A DNA stretch of 64,000 nt. Origin: Candidatus Allofournierella pullicola. Its GTDB lineage: Bacteria; Bacillota; Clostridia; Oscillospirales; Ruminococcaceae. This document shows positions 33,426 to 42,825 of the stretch, one piece after another. Numbering within the stretch: the stretch's first letter is position 1; each line of letters starts with the position of its first letter. A model generated the notes under the pieces. The model made no database searches and was not told where the DNA came from. It saw nothing but the letters and a program-made list of their open reading frames with translations. The stretch covers positions 1 through 64,000 of the forward strand of contig DXFW01000024.1 in the NCBI GenBank assembly GCA_019114225.1, given 5' to 3'. Made by a program: the position numbers and the translations under genes.

Positions 33426-33719
33426 TTACTTCAGAGCCTCAATGATCTCGGCCCAGGTCTCGTCCGCCCCCTGACCGGACAGCAGGTTCACGCCATACAC
33501 CACCGGGATCCCTTCGGGCACCCGCACGTTTTTTCCCACATTGGAGATGATGATGTCCGGCTTAAAGCTGGCGGCTTTGCTTTTGGCTTCGTTGCTGGTG
33601 CAGGTCTGCACTTCCGCATCGATCCCCAGTTCCTTGAACTTCTTTTTGCACTTCATCGAAACCATTGTTGAAGTCGCCACACCGTTGGCGCAACAGATAA
33701 GTACACGTTTCACATCCAC
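33426..33719 (-). CDS. PTS galactitol-type IIB component
   Basis: A 97-aa cytosolic IIB. The phospho-cysteine is in LICCANGVATSTM (Cys10 by comparison with GatB). It takes phosphate from IIA and gives it to the sugar in IIC. The frame opens at 33764, but GTG 33719 is seven bases after AAAGGAGGT and gives the normal family length. It lies 25 bp before the IIC gene. Confidence 0.92.
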   Translation of the reverse strand: MDVKRVLICCANGVATSTMVSMKCKKKFKELGIDAEVQTCTSNEAKSKAASFKPDIIISNVGKNVRVPEGIPVVYGVNLLSGQGADETWAEIIEALK

Positions 33720-33756
33720 AAAAAGCACCTCCTTTCTTTTGGGGCCTCTGCCCGAT

Positions 33757-34209
33757 TTAATCAATAAGACCTTTGCGCTCCAAAAGCGCGACCGTCTCTT
33801 CCTGCGTGGGCGCCTCGTACAGGCTTTGGAGCATTTCCTCGTCGGAGAACAACTCCATCAGGTCCGAAAGCATGTCCATGTGATCCTCGCCGCTCACCGC
33901 CAACAGCAACACGATGGAGGCGGCCACCGGATTCTGTTCGTCCCCCATCTGCCGGAATTCCACCGGCTGTGCCAGCTTGAGCATGCACACGGCATTCCGG
34001 TTCACATGGCGGGAGTCCGTGTGGGGGATAGCGATCCCGACGGGTTCCGTGGGCAGTCCCGTGGGAAACTGGGCCTCGCGTTCAATGACCGACGGACCGT
34101 AGCTTTCCTTCACATAGCCCCGGCCACACATCTCCCGCGCCCCGAATCCGATCGCCTCCTGCGGAGTGTCGAATCTCAGGCCCGTGAAAATCAGCTCCTT
34201 TTTCAGCAC
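33757..34209 (-). CDS. PTS IIA component (fructose/mannitol/galactitol type)
   Basis: A 150-aa cytosolic IIA. The phospho-histidine is His63 in VGIAIPHTDSRHV, the motif of the fructose-mannitol IIA fold also used by GatA. It accepts phosphate from the HPr encoded downstream and passes it to IIB. The start is GTG with AAAGGA upstream. It follows the BglG-type regulator by 27 bp. Confidence 0.93.
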   Translation of the reverse strand: MLKKELIFTGLRFDTPQEAIGFGAREMCGRGYVKESYGPSVIEREAQFPTGLPTEPVGIAIPHTDSRHVNRNAVCMLKLAQPVEFRQMGDEQNPVAASIVLLLAVSGEDHMDMLSDLMELFSDEEMLQSLYEAPTQEETVALLERKGLID

Positions 34210-34236
34210 GTGTATCCTGTCCTTTCCTGTGCGATA

Positions 34237-36297
34237 TCATTCTGCCTCCTGCAGCAGCGTCAGCAATTCCTGTTTCGTCTCGGCCCTGTTCATCGCCTCC
34301 ATCGCCTGCTCGCTGCCGATCAGGTGGGCCAGCTGCACCAGCGCGTTGAGATGGCTGGTCTTGCTGAGGGTGCAAAGCGTCAGGATCCACCGCACCTGGG
34401 CACCGCTGTCCTCCAGAGAAAGCGGTGTTTTGAGCCGCACGATGGAGATTCCCGTTCGTTTCACATAGCGCCCGGCGATCGAGTGGGGCATGATCATGTC
34501 CGGCCCGATGAACATGAACCGTGCGCTGTGCTCCACTGCCTGCTCCACCGTGCGGGTATACTCCGCTTCGGTATAGCCGCTTGTCTCCAGCATGGTGCAG
34601 CCTGCGTGGACCGCTTCTGCCAGTGAGCCGAACACCGCGTCCAGCAGTATGTTCTCCGGTTCCACCAGATCCGCAAGGCGCAGCGGTGCGTCTGTGGCCT
34701 TGTGCTCTCCCACCGCGTGTTCCACCTCGCTGAGGTAGGCCATTTGGTTCAAAAACGTGCTGTTGCTGCCCGCCGCGGACTGTGCGTCGGCATAACGCAC
34801 TTTTCTTTGGGGAAACACCGACCAGAGATTTTTGAGATCTGCTTCGGTCAGCAACGCGTTGACAAACATGCAAGGCACCTTTTCGCTCACCAGCGGGACG
34901 GTGGTGACGATGTGATCCACCTGACGTTCCCGCAGATATTCCGGCACCTCAAAGGCGCTGATGGTATCCACCACCTCGATGTCCAAAAAAAGCTGCAGCT
35001 TGTTGCTCATCAGGCGGGAAACGACCGACCCGCTGTTGCACACCACCAGTACCTTGGGTTTACGGGGTGCCTGAGGCTCGCTTTTTTCATACAGTTCCAA
35101 AAAGCCCATCATCAAGTCCACCAACTGCCGTTCCGTCAGCGGACGGCCAAACGCCTGGGCCAGGACCTCGCTTTTCTGCTGCACGATGTCATAAAGCGCC
35201 GCATACTCCGTGCGCAGCGACAAGACAATATGGTCATCCCACACACGCAGCGGCTCTTCACAGCCAAGAAAAATCTGGAACAGCTCGTCCCGGATAAAAC
35301 TGATAAGCCGGGGCGTTACCTCCCCATGAAACTTTGCACAGACCTCCGAGGCAAAATTTGCCGCCAGCACCCGCCAATCGATATGACGGTTGAGGTACAG
35401 CGCATTCTCATAGTCGCTTCCCGCCCCCAACAGCGCCAGCGCCAGCGGCCAGAACAGCGCGGGCCGTTCCTGCGTCGGGTCCAGCATGCTGTCGATCTTT
35501 TCGGCCATCTCCCGGGCTGCGGCGGCCGCTTCGGTGCCAGCCAGCAGCTTTGCCTCCTTTGCTCCGGGGGTGTGATCCTGCCCGCGGCGCAGCAGACAGA
35601 TCAGTGCCATCAGCGCGCAATTGCCTGCCATGCGGTAGGCGAACCCCTGCTCGTGCAACACCCGGCCCGCGATCCTCTCGGCCTGCTGATAGCTGATCCC
35701 CTCGCTCTGATAAAAGCAATAGGGGCGCTGCATTTCCAGCAGCTGTTCCGCATGCAGTCGGCCCACCACATTGTTGGCTTCCATCAGCTGCAGCAGCATG
35801 GCCTGTGCATAAAGGCACACATTCGTCTCGTCGCCGCTCAGCCGAAACCCGCTGGCCGTGGTGGCATTCAGTGTGATCTGAAAAGCCCCCGTTCCCTTTT
35901 TCAGCACCTCCAGGTCGTTGCTGATGGTGGTTTTGGACACATCCAGCTCCTCCATCAATGCTGCGAGGCGGACGGGATGTCCGCAGAGAAGCCGCCAGAG
36001 GATGTGTTCCTGCCGTTCTTCCGGGGTGTAGAGGACGTTTTCGCACTGCTCTTCTATGACCTTGCGCAGGCAGGCGCGCCAATCGGTGCTTTTTCCTTCA
36101 CAGGAGACCGCGCCGTTGTCCACACGCAGGTCCACCGGGCAGCCAGACTGCTGCAAAAGTTCCTGCAGCATTTCCAGATCGTAGTAGATCACCCGATGGG
36201 ATACCGCATACAAATTTGCCAAATCATTGATGTGCAGCTGCACGCTGCTGTGCATTACATAATTCAGAATGCTGAGCATTCGGTTCGTAACGATCAT
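34237..36297 (-). CDS. BglG/LicR-type PTS transcriptional activator
   Basis: A 686-aa multi-domain regulator. In order: two N-terminal helix-turn-helix regions (about 1-130; the second includes LMEELDVSKTTISNDLE), PTS regulation domains (about 190-400), a GatB-like IIB domain (KVLVVCNSGSVVSRLM, near 425), and a C-terminal IIA domain with the histidine in FIGPDMIMPHSIAG. This is the LicR/ManR/MtlR plan, in which phosphorylation by HPr and the cognate IIB sets activity. It is the first gene of the operon, so it likely activates its own transcription. GGTGGGG precedes the ATG. Confidence 0.93.
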   Translation of the reverse strand: MIVTNRMLSILNYVMHSSVQLHINDLANLYAVSHRVIYYDLEMLQELLQQSGCPVDLRVDNGAVSCEGKSTDWRACLRKVIEEQCENVLYTPEERQEHILWRLLCGHPVRLAALMEELDVSKTTISNDLEVLKKGTGAFQITLNATTASGFRLSGDETNVCLYAQAMLLQLMEANNVVGRLHAEQLLEMQRPYCFYQSEGISYQQAERIAGRVLHEQGFAYRMAGNCALMALICLLRRGQDHTPGAKEAKLLAGTEAAAAAREMAEKIDSMLDPTQERPALFWPLALALLGAGSDYENALYLNRHIDWRVLAANFASEVCAKFHGEVTPRLISFIRDELFQIFLGCEEPLRVWDDHIVLSLRTEYAALYDIVQQKSEVLAQAFGRPLTERQLVDLMMGFLELYEKSEPQAPRKPKVLVVCNSGSVVSRLMSNKLQLFLDIEVVDTISAFEVPEYLRERQVDHIVTTVPLVSEKVPCMFVNALLTEADLKNLWSVFPQRKVRYADAQSAAGSNSTFLNQMAYLSEVEHAVGEHKATDAPLRLADLVEPENILLDAVFGSLAEAVHAGCTMLETSGYTEAEYTRTVEQAVEHSARFMFIGPDMIMPHSIAGRYVKRTGISIVRLKTPLSLEDSGAQVRWILTLCTLSKTSHLNALVQLAHLIGSEQAMEAMNRAETKQELLTLLQEAE

Positions 36298-36354
36298 TTC
36301 CCCACCTGTTCTCCGTTACCCGGCCTCTCTGTTCTCATCGTTTCTGTCAACTTT

Positions 36355-36384
36355 ATTATAGAAAAGTTTCTTTCACTGGTTCAA
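36355..36384 (-). promoter_or_regulatory. Promoter of the PTS operon
   Basis: TTGAAC (36379-36384) and TATAAT (36355-36360) on the minus strand, 18 bp apart, about 50 bp before the regulator start. Confidence 0.75.
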
Positions 36385-36413
36385 TCTCATATTTCGCACG
36401 GCTCAATTTGTCA

Positions 36414-36442
36414 AATTTGTCATTTTCTTTCCACGGTATAAT
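36414..36442 (+). promoter_or_regulatory. Candidate promoter of the COG0523 gene
   Basis: A perfect -10 TATAAT (36437-36442) has only the poor -35 AATTTG at 17 bp. A zinc-repressor palindrome was looked for and not recognised. Confidence 0.4.
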
Positions 36443-36479
36443 GAAATATTATTATAGTAGACGAAAGAAGGGCTGCCAT

Positions 36480-37400
36480 GTGCCATACATCGATATTATT
36501 TCCGGTTTTCTCGGAAGCGGAAAAACCACTTTTCTCCGCCAGCTGGCCGGACGAGTTTATGCCGGTCAGCGAATCGCTGTGATTGAAAACGACTTTGGCG
36601 ATGTGAGCATTGACGCAGAGCGCCTTGGCGCGGAGGGTCTTCTGGTCAGTGAGCTCACCGCCGGCTGTGTTTGCTGTTCGCTCACCGCGCGTCTGCAGGG
36701 TATGATGGGAGAAATCCTGCGCACTTTTTCTCCCGACCGTATCCTGTTGGAGCCCTCCGGGGTGGCCCGGCTTTCAGATGTGCTCCGCGCAGTGGACAGC
36801 GTCTGCCGCGACACTCCGCTGCGAAAAGGCATGGTGTGCACTCTTGCGGCTCCCCTTCCCCGCCGGGAATACGCCCGGCAGTTTTTGAGCGTTTACAAAA
36901 ACCAATTGCAAAGCGCTTCGCTGATCCTGCCCACGCGGATGGAACTTCTTGCCGCAGAGCAGCGCGAAAGTTTTTTGGACTTTCTGCGTGAAACAGCTCC
37001 CGGCACTTTTCTGCTTGAGCGGGACTGGCGCAGCCTTTCCGACACGGAACTGGCACAACTGGTACAGCAACCGCCGGCCCCTGTGCAGACGCAGGCCCGC
37101 AGCTTCATCCGTGTGCCTGCCTCTGAGGCGGACAGCTTCACCAGCGTCTTTGCCGGGACCTGCGCGCCCGCAAGGCTGAAAGCCGCCCTGAAGGAACTGG
37201 GCGGTGCCCCGGAACGTTACGGGTGCGTGCTTCGCGTCAAGGGTGCGCTGCAGTCAGTGGACGGCCCTCTTCAGGTGGACTACACGCCGGGCGGCTGTTT
37301 TCTGCAGCTCTGCGCCAAAGCAGATAACCGGCTGGTGTTTATCGGTTCCGGCATGCAGCGCGCCGCCATCCGCCGGGCGTTGCAAAGCACATTTGAATAG
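36480..37400 (+). CDS. COG0523-family G3E GTPase (CobW/ZNG1-like)
   Basis: A 306-aa metallochaperone-type GTPase. It has the P-loop GFLGSGKTT (from residue 9), ENDFGDVSID, and the metal-binding CxCC motif as GCVCCS (Cys63, 65, 66), followed by LLEPSGVARLSDV. A smaller CobW C-terminal domain ends the protein. Relatives deliver zinc or cobalt to client enzymes; no client or metal transporter adjoins, so the metal is open. The start is GTG 36480, seven bases after AAGGG; an earlier ATG at 36479 is out of frame. It is divergent from the PTS operon and ends in TAG. Confidence 0.9.
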   Translation: MPYIDIISGFLGSGKTTFLRQLAGRVYAGQRIAVIENDFGDVSIDAERLGAEGLLVSELTAGCVCCSLTARLQGMMGEILRTFSPDRILLEPSGVARLSDVLRAVDSVCRDTPLRKGMVCTLAAPLPRREYARQFLSVYKNQLQSASLILPTRMELLAAEQRESFLDFLRETAPGTFLLERDWRSLSDTELAQLVQQPPAPVQTQARSFIRVPASEADSFTSVFAGTCAPARLKAALKELGGAPERYGCVLRVKGALQSVDGPLQVDYTPGGCFLQLCAKADNRLVFIGSGMQRAAIRRALQSTFE

Positions 37401-37412
37401 CCCCAACATGTC

Positions 37413-37457
37413 AAAAAGAGGTCTGCCGCCCGTTTCACAGGCGGCAGACCTCTTTTT
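37413..37457. terminator. Bidirectional terminator between convergent genes
   Basis: AAAAAGAGGTCTGCCGCC and its complement surround a nine-base loop, giving T runs on both strands. Confidence 0.85.
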
Positions 37458-37494
37458 GTCAAAATCAACCTTCTTGGTGTCTTCCCTTCGCGGC

Positions 37495-38493
37495 TCAGGC
37501 CAAACGGTCCGGCATTTCCATTCCTGCTCCGTACAGCGCCGTCATTATGCTGGCAAGATCGCCCAGCTGTTCACCGGTCTGTGCCGGGAGGACACGGCAG
37601 GCTGCCAGCGAATACGGGATACACTCCCGTTCCAGCACCTGCTCCATAGAAGGGCGAAGAAGCGCCTCGCAGCGAACAAAAATGCTGCCGATGATAACAG
37701 CCTCCGGATTGAGGGCGTCGATGAGGAGCGCGACCCCCTTGCCCAGCTTTTCGCCCACAAGGGCAAAAATGCGCCTGGCGTCCCGGTCGCCCGCAGCTGC
37801 CGCGTCCGCAAGTATTTTGGCGGTGAGCGACGAAGCTGTCTGCCGGTCCCGCGCAAAGGCATACGGCGCACCCTGTTCCAGCGCCTGGAGCGCGAGCGCA
37901 CTGGCCAGCCGCCCGATCCCTCCGCCACTGGTAAAGCCGGAAAAAGACCCGTGTTTTCCGAATCCCACGGGGCCGTCCGGTTCGATACGCATATGGCCTA
38001 TCTCACCGCCCATATCGCAGGCACCGCTGACGAGCCGGCCTTCCGCGATGATCCCGCTGCCCATTCCGGTGCCCATGGTCAGGAAGATCATATTGTTTGT
38101 GCCCCGGCCCTCCCCCAGTTTCCATTCCACCAGGGCGCAGGCTTTTGCGTCGTTCAGCAGATAGGCCGGCGCCCCGAACGTATCCTGCAAAAGTTCCACG
38201 ATGGGAATGTCGACCCATGTGGGCAGGTTCGGCGGGCAGAGCACCACGCCCCGGCGGCTGTTCAGCGGGCCGCCGCAGCTGACGCCGATGGCGCTCACCT
38301 GCGCGGGGGGCACGCCTTCCTCCCGAAGTACCTGGCGCACCGCACCGAACAACTCCGCCTGTATCTCCGCAAAAGGCCGCTCCGCGCGGGTCGGAAACGC
38401 GGCCCTGGCCCGAATGCGGATCTCACGGCCGGCCTGCGCCAGGACCACAGCGCATTTGGTCCCGCCCACATCCAAGCCAACGATCCACTTCAT
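37495..38493 (-). CDS. ROK-family kinase (possible fructokinase/glucokinase)
   Basis: A 332-aa ROK protein without a DNA-binding domain, so a kinase. It has LDVGGTK at residue 7, GTGMGSG near 141 and GGEIGH near 163. The usual zinc motif CxCGxxGCxE is absent, replaced by GFGKHGSFSG, which occurs in a minority of ROK kinases. It is the last gene of the sucrose phosphorylase-like operon, 48 bp after it. A free hexose from phosphorolysis, probably fructose, is the likely substrate. Confidence 0.88.
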   Translation of the reverse strand: MKWIVGLDVGGTKCAVVLAQAGREIRIRARAAFPTRAERPFAEIQAELFGAVRQVLREEGVPPAQVSAIGVSCGGPLNSRRGVVLCPPNLPTWVDIPIVELLQDTFGAPAYLLNDAKACALVEWKLGEGRGTNNMIFLTMGTGMGSGIIAEGRLVSGACDMGGEIGHMRIEPDGPVGFGKHGSFSGFTSGGGIGRLASALALQALEQGAPYAFARDRQTASSLTAKILADAAAAGDRDARRIFALVGEKLGKGVALLIDALNPEAVIIGSIFVRCEALLRPSMEQVLERECIPYSLAACRVLPAQTGEQLGDLASIMTALYGAGMEMPDRLA

Positions 38494-38541
38494 TGCAACC
38501 CCCTTGCTTTCTTTGCTCCGGCTGCGCCCCGGCGGGACGCC

Positions 38542-39987
38542 TCAGAGCCTGACCTGCCTCCACGGGCCGCCCTGTTCCCGCACTTCCACGCAGAAGTCAA
38601 CAGCGGCCAGATCGGCGCGCAGACGGGCTTCATACCCGTTGTATTCCCGCCGCACCTCCAGCAGATGGGGCTGCAAAAGCACCGCTTTGCAACCCGCACG
38701 CTCATCAAAGGCAGGGCATTCGCCGCGCCAGCGCATCATCTGCACAAGGCGCTGCACCACGGGGCGCTCCAATGCCTCGTCGATCTCGGCCGCGGTATAA
38801 TCGTGCCGGTTGATACTGCGCCCCTCCCGGGTCCGCTCCAGCTTTTCGATGTCGTTTCTGCCCGCCAGAAGGCCCACATAATACACCTGCGGCACACCCG
38901 GGGCAAAGAACTGGATCGCGCGGGCCAGAAGATAGGCGTCGTCCCGCTCTCCCAGCGCCGAGTAATAGGTCGTGTTCACCTGATAAATGTCAAGATTGTT
39001 GTAGTCCGGCGTATTGTATTCCGGCTTCACGCCCGCGCCGCAGTTGAAAATGCACTGTTTTGTGAAGGCGATTTCTTCCGGCGTCAGCAGTTCCTCCACG
39101 TCCACCACCCCGATCCCGTCGTGGGTGTCCAGCGTGGTGTACTGACAGCGCGGACAGTTGTTCAGCCAGTCTGCCAAATGTGCCCCGCTGGCGCTGTAGA
39201 TGGCATGGAGCACCAGCATTGGCAGACAAAAGTCGTAAGTCCAGTAGCCGTGGTCCGCCAGCTTTTTTTGCACGGTGGGCCCCCGGTGGATCTCCGGGAG
39301 GATCCGCGTGCCGAAGGGCCGCAGGATCTGTTCCACCCAGCGGAACATCTCCCAGATGTCGGGTTCCACAAAAAAGCAGTTGGTCCCGGCACGCTTGGTG
39401 GAAAAAGCAAATGCGTCCAGCCGGATGGTCTTTGCGCCATGCCGCGCCAGGCCCGAGAGGTTCTCTTCCACGAAGCGCCGTCCCACAGCGCTTTTCAGGT
39501 CGATGTCCAGCTGTTCCTCGCCAAAGGTGCACCACAGCTCCTCGGTGGTGCCGTCCGCGAAGCGGACCGGCACATGAGGCGCCCGGGGCTTTCGCTTGTA
39601 GATCATTGCCAGCTGTTCCGGCGAAGGCTCGCCGCCCGGCCAGAATTCTCTCCAGCGTATGAACAGATCCCGCCAGGGCGAAGCGTCTTTATTCTTCAGA
39701 TAGTCCTGGCAATAGGGGCTCTGGCGGGAGATGTGGTTGATCATAAAATCACACATCAGATCATAACGGGCCGCCAGTTCTTCCACGTCATCCCAGCTGC
39801 CGAATGCCGGGTCCGGCCGGTCATAGCGCAAAGGTGCGAATCCCCGGTCGCCTGAGGAGGGATAGAAAGGCAGCAAATGCACCTGCCCCACAGCCCCCTG
39901 CAGACGGCTGTCCAGAATGCGGGTGAGCGCAGCAATGCTGCCGCCCATGCTGTCGGGATATGTGATGAGCAGGATCGGCTGTATCAT
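38542..39987 (-). CDS. Sucrose phosphorylase-like GH13 subfamily 18 enzyme
   Basis: A 481-aa cytosolic enzyme that splits sucrose or a related glucoside with phosphate to give glucose-1-phosphate. Catalytic residues fit sucrose phosphorylase: nucleophile Asp191 (IRLDAF), acid/base Glu232 (LPEIH), and Asp290 (LDTHDG). Two further stretches, DIYQVNTTYYSALG and FFAPGVPQVYYVGLLAG, closely match bifidobacterial sucrose phosphorylase. GH13_18 also holds sucrose-6'-phosphate and glucosylglycerate phosphorylases, so the exact acceptor is open. GGTGGAGAA precedes the ATG, 3 bp after the previous gene. Confidence 0.92.
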   Translation of the reverse strand: MIQPILLITYPDSMGGSIAALTRILDSRLQGAVGQVHLLPFYPSSGDRGFAPLRYDRPDPAFGSWDDVEELAARYDLMCDFMINHISRQSPYCQDYLKNKDASPWRDLFIRWREFWPGGEPSPEQLAMIYKRKPRAPHVPVRFADGTTEELWCTFGEEQLDIDLKSAVGRRFVEENLSGLARHGAKTIRLDAFAFSTKRAGTNCFFVEPDIWEMFRWVEQILRPFGTRILPEIHRGPTVQKKLADHGYWTYDFCLPMLVLHAIYSASGAHLADWLNNCPRCQYTTLDTHDGIGVVDVEELLTPEEIAFTKQCIFNCGAGVKPEYNTPDYNNLDIYQVNTTYYSALGERDDAYLLARAIQFFAPGVPQVYYVGLLAGRNDIEKLERTREGRSINRHDYTAAEIDEALERPVVQRLVQMMRWRGECPAFDERAGCKAVLLQPHLLEVRREYNGYEARLRADLAAVDFCVEVREQGGPWRQVRL

Positions 39988-39990
39988 CGT

Positions 39991-40935
39991 TTATTCTCCA
40001 CCCACTTCAAAATCAAACCTCTCGATGTACCGTTCAAAATGGCTGGAACGGGTGTTCACGGCAACGCCCCACATGGAGGAGATGTCATCGGCTGCAGCCC
40101 CCTGAGGAACAAAAATGCCGCTGGCCCTGTTTTCAAACTCGCAGCAGGGTTCGAAGCAAACGCCGTCCTCGCTGTAGTAGAGATACTGATGGCCGGTGGG
40201 GTCATGCCAGTTTCCCCTGTAAATATACCCCTCATGGGCCTTGTGCTTGAGCCCGCTGAGCAAAAGCAGCCCGCCTTTGTACGGCCAAAGGGAAAACGCA
40301 TGACCGCGGATGACCGGGCTGTGCGGATCGCGGCGGTAGGGGCCTTCGATGGACGGGGCACGGGCAAACCCCAGCTGCGTCATGTCGGCGTCATGCTCAC
40401 GGCTGTTGCTGCCTTTGTAGTAGATCCTCCACTCCCCGTTCCAGAACAGGGCCGTGATATCGTCCACCCCAAAGTCATCCCACTCGCCGGGTGCTCCCGG
40501 ACCGAACGCCGGGCCGCCGCTCTTGCGCACAAACGGGCCGTCCGGGGTGTCCGCCACCGCCCAGCTGCAGCTGCGGGGCTGAGGCGCTTCGTCACTGTAA
40601 TTCTCGCCCACCCCGCTGTACCACATGTAGTATTTTCCCTCGGCAAAGATCACGTTGGCGGTGAGCACACCGCCTGCGTCCCAACTGCCCGGTTCGCCCG
40701 GCAGCAGCGCGTCGAAAGGCTCGTCCCAGTTCTCGCCGTCTGCCGAGGTGACGCACATGATCTTGCAGCCGGTATAATGGCCATAAGGCAGATCGTGCAC
40801 GTGCTGGGTATACCACAGATAATATTTCCCGTTGTAGAAGAGGATGTTTGAGGGGTCATGGTTGTTGTCGCTCGGGAGCCCCTGTGTGGGATGTGCCGCG
40901 CGGCGCACCCGTCCGAGTTCCTTCGGTATGTTCAT
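39991..40935 (-). CDS. Five-bladed beta-propeller glycosidase-like protein (GH43/GH32-related)
   Basis: A 314-aa protein without a signal peptide. Blade-like repeats such as NNHDPSNILFYNGKYYLWYT, FAEGKYYMWYSG and FGVDDITALFWNGEWRIYYK show a five-bladed propeller of the GH43/GH62/GH32/GH117 kind. Possible catalytic acids are Asp27 (HDPSN) and the aspartates of FGVDD. I cannot place it in one family. Between a phosphorylase and ABC permeases it probably removes a terminal sugar from an imported oligosaccharide in the cytosol. Confidence 0.75.
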   Translation of the reverse strand: MNIPKELGRVRRAAHPTQGLPSDNNHDPSNILFYNGKYYLWYTQHVHDLPYGHYTGCKIMCVTSADGENWDEPFDALLPGEPGSWDAGGVLTANVIFAEGKYYMWYSGVGENYSDEAPQPRSCSWAVADTPDGPFVRKSGGPAFGPGAPGEWDDFGVDDITALFWNGEWRIYYKGSNSREHDADMTQLGFARAPSIEGPYRRDPHSPVIRGHAFSLWPYKGGLLLLSGLKHKAHEGYIYRGNWHDPTGHQYLYYSEDGVCFEPCCEFENRASGIFVPQGAAADDISSMWGVAVNTRSSHFERYIERFDFEVGGE

Positions 40936-40969
40936 CGATGTTTCCTCCCGTCGGCCTTTGGCCTGTGTA

Positions 40970-41818
40970 TCATTCCTTGCCGGAGCCTTCCACGATTCCT
41001 TTTACCAGCTGCTTGTTGAACACCGCATACATCACCAGGATGGGCAATGCGCTGAGGGTGACCGCCGCCAGCAGAATGCCATAGCCGCCGTTCATGGAAA
41101 CGTCGCCTATGCTGCGCAGCATGGCCGTCACCGTGAGGTTCTCTTTGCGGTTCATAATGATGATGGGCCACAAAAAATCGTTCCAGGTGTTCATAAAAGT
41201 GAGGATCGCCAGCGAAAAGATCCCCGGCGCCAGCATGGGGAACGCGATCCGGAACAAAATGCGCGCTTCCGAAGCGCCCTCGATCCGGGCAGCTTCCATG
41301 GTCTCGGTCGGCACGCCGTTCGAGGCAAACTGCCGCATCATAAATACGCCGAACGCCGGCGTCAGCCCCGGCAAGATCAGTGACCACAGCTTGTCTGCGC
41401 CGCCAATGCTCCGGAACAGCATGTAGGTGGGGACCAGCCGGGTCTCCAGCGGCAACATCAGCGTGGCAAGGACCAGGATGAACAGGATGTTTTTGCCGGG
41501 GAAACGGTACTTTGCAAAGGTGAACCCGCTGAGGGTGCAGAAAAAGCACGCTCCCGCCGTGGTGACCACGGACACGATAATGCTGTTCATCATCGCCTTG
41601 TCAAAGGGCCAGCTGGCAAAAAGCTGGCGGTACTTATCCAGGCTGAACCCGTTCTGGGGCAGCAGCTTGGGCGTCAGGGTAAAGATCTCATAGTCCTCTT
41701 TGAAACTGCCGAAAAACATCAGCACAAACGGAAAGCAGGAGATCACAATGATGACGAGCAGCAGCACCAGGGAGAGCAGTTTGACCAGGTTTGCGCGAAG
41801 TTTGTAGTTCTTGTTCAC
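40970..41818 (-). CDS. Sugar ABC transporter permease (MalG-like)
   Basis: A 282-aa inner-membrane protein with six hydrophobic segments and the EAA loop METMEAARIEGASEARILFR. It is paired with the permease 3 bp upstream. The start is GTG after GGAGGGG. No ATPase is encoded in the operon. Confidence 0.93.
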   Translation of the reverse strand: MNKNYKLRANLVKLLSLVLLLVIIVISCFPFVLMFFGSFKEDYEIFTLTPKLLPQNGFSLDKYRQLFASWPFDKAMMNSIIVSVVTTAGACFFCTLSGFTFAKYRFPGKNILFILVLATLMLPLETRLVPTYMLFRSIGGADKLWSLILPGLTPAFGVFMMRQFASNGVPTETMEAARIEGASEARILFRIAFPMLAPGIFSLAILTFMNTWNDFLWPIIIMNRKENLTVTAMLRSIGDVSMNGGYGILLAAVTLSALPILVMYAVFNKQLVKGIVEGSGKE

Positions 41819-41821
41819 CGC

Positions 41822-42745
41822 TCACCCCTCCATGTCTTTGTAGTAATGTTTGGCCAGCAGCCCGCTGAACGCCAGCAGCAGCACGAAGAGAATAAAGCTC
41901 AGTGCCGCGGAGTAGCCCATCTTGCCGTACTCATACGCGTTTTGGTACAGATAGTACACCAGGGTGGTGGAAGAATTGATGGGGCCGCCCTGCGTGAGCA
42001 CCATCACATCGCTGACGTTTTGGAAGATCCAGATGGTGGAGATGAGCGAAACGAAGAATATCTCCGGCATCATCAGCGGCACAGTGATGGAGAAAAATTT
42101 GCGCACCGGGCCCACGCCGTCCAACATGGCCGCCTCATGCACCGACTGAGGGATCTTTTGCATCCCCGCCAGCATCACCAGGGCAAAATAGCCGGTCATA
42201 CGCCAGATGTTCATCATGGCCACCGACACTTTGGACAGCGCAGTGGTATCCAGCCAGCCGATGGGGTCGATACCGAACAGGTTCCCCAGCAGCACGTTCA
42301 CCAGGCCGCCCTCTGTGGTGAGCACGATACGGAAAACAATGGCCACGATGGCCACTGCCGTAATGTAAGGCAGAAGCACAATGCTCTGATACACTTTGCG
42401 CCCCAGGATCCGCTTGGAATTGAGCAGGACGGCGAACAGCAGCGCCAGGATCGTGCGCGCCGGCACGATCAGTGCCCACAAAACCACCGTGTTCCACAGC
42501 GAGGAATAGAACTTCGGGTCACGGAATGCTTTCACATAATTGGAGAACCCGACAAAGTCCATTCGAGCCAGTCCGTCGTAGTTGGTCAGGCTCACATAAA
42601 AGCCGTAACAGGCGGGATACAGGCACAGAAAAACGAACAGGATAAAGAACGGCGCCAGCCACACATAGCAGTGCTTGTTTCGCTTGATCTCCGTCCAAAT
42701 GCCGGCCCGGCTTCGAACGCCGGACCGCTCAGATCTCTTATTCAA
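41822..42745 (-). CDS. Sugar ABC transporter permease (MalF-like)
   Basis: A 307-aa inner-membrane protein with six hydrophobic segments and the EAA loop VHEAAMLDGVGPVRKFFSIT. The start is TTG, eight bases after AAGGAGG, a clear case of a rare start fixed by its ribosome site. A stem-loop separates it from the binding-protein gene upstream. Confidence 0.93.
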   Translation of the reverse strand: MNKRSERSGVRSRAGIWTEIKRNKHCYVWLAPFFILFVFLCLYPACYGFYVSLTNYDGLARMDFVGFSNYVKAFRDPKFYSSLWNTVVLWALIVPARTILALLFAVLLNSKRILGRKVYQSIVLLPYITAVAIVAIVFRIVLTTEGGLVNVLLGNLFGIDPIGWLDTTALSKVSVAMMNIWRMTGYFALVMLAGMQKIPQSVHEAAMLDGVGPVRKFFSITVPLMMPEIFFVSLISTIWIFQNVSDVMVLTQGGPINSSTTLVYYLYQNAYEYGKMGYSAALSFILFVLLLAFSGLLAKHYYKDMEG

Positions 42746-42770
42746 GGGCGATCCCTCCTTGCTTCGATCC

Positions 42771-42814
42771 CGGGAAAAGAGAGGGCGGCAGTCAGCTCTC
42801 TGCCTGCCGCCCTC
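42771..42814 (-). terminator. Terminator-like stem-loop between binding-protein and permease genes
   Basis: On the minus strand GAGGGCGGCAG pairs with CTGCCGCCCTC, then TCTTTTC. It probably lowers permease expression relative to the binding protein. Confidence 0.6.
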
Positions 42815-42825
42815 CGGGAGACGAC

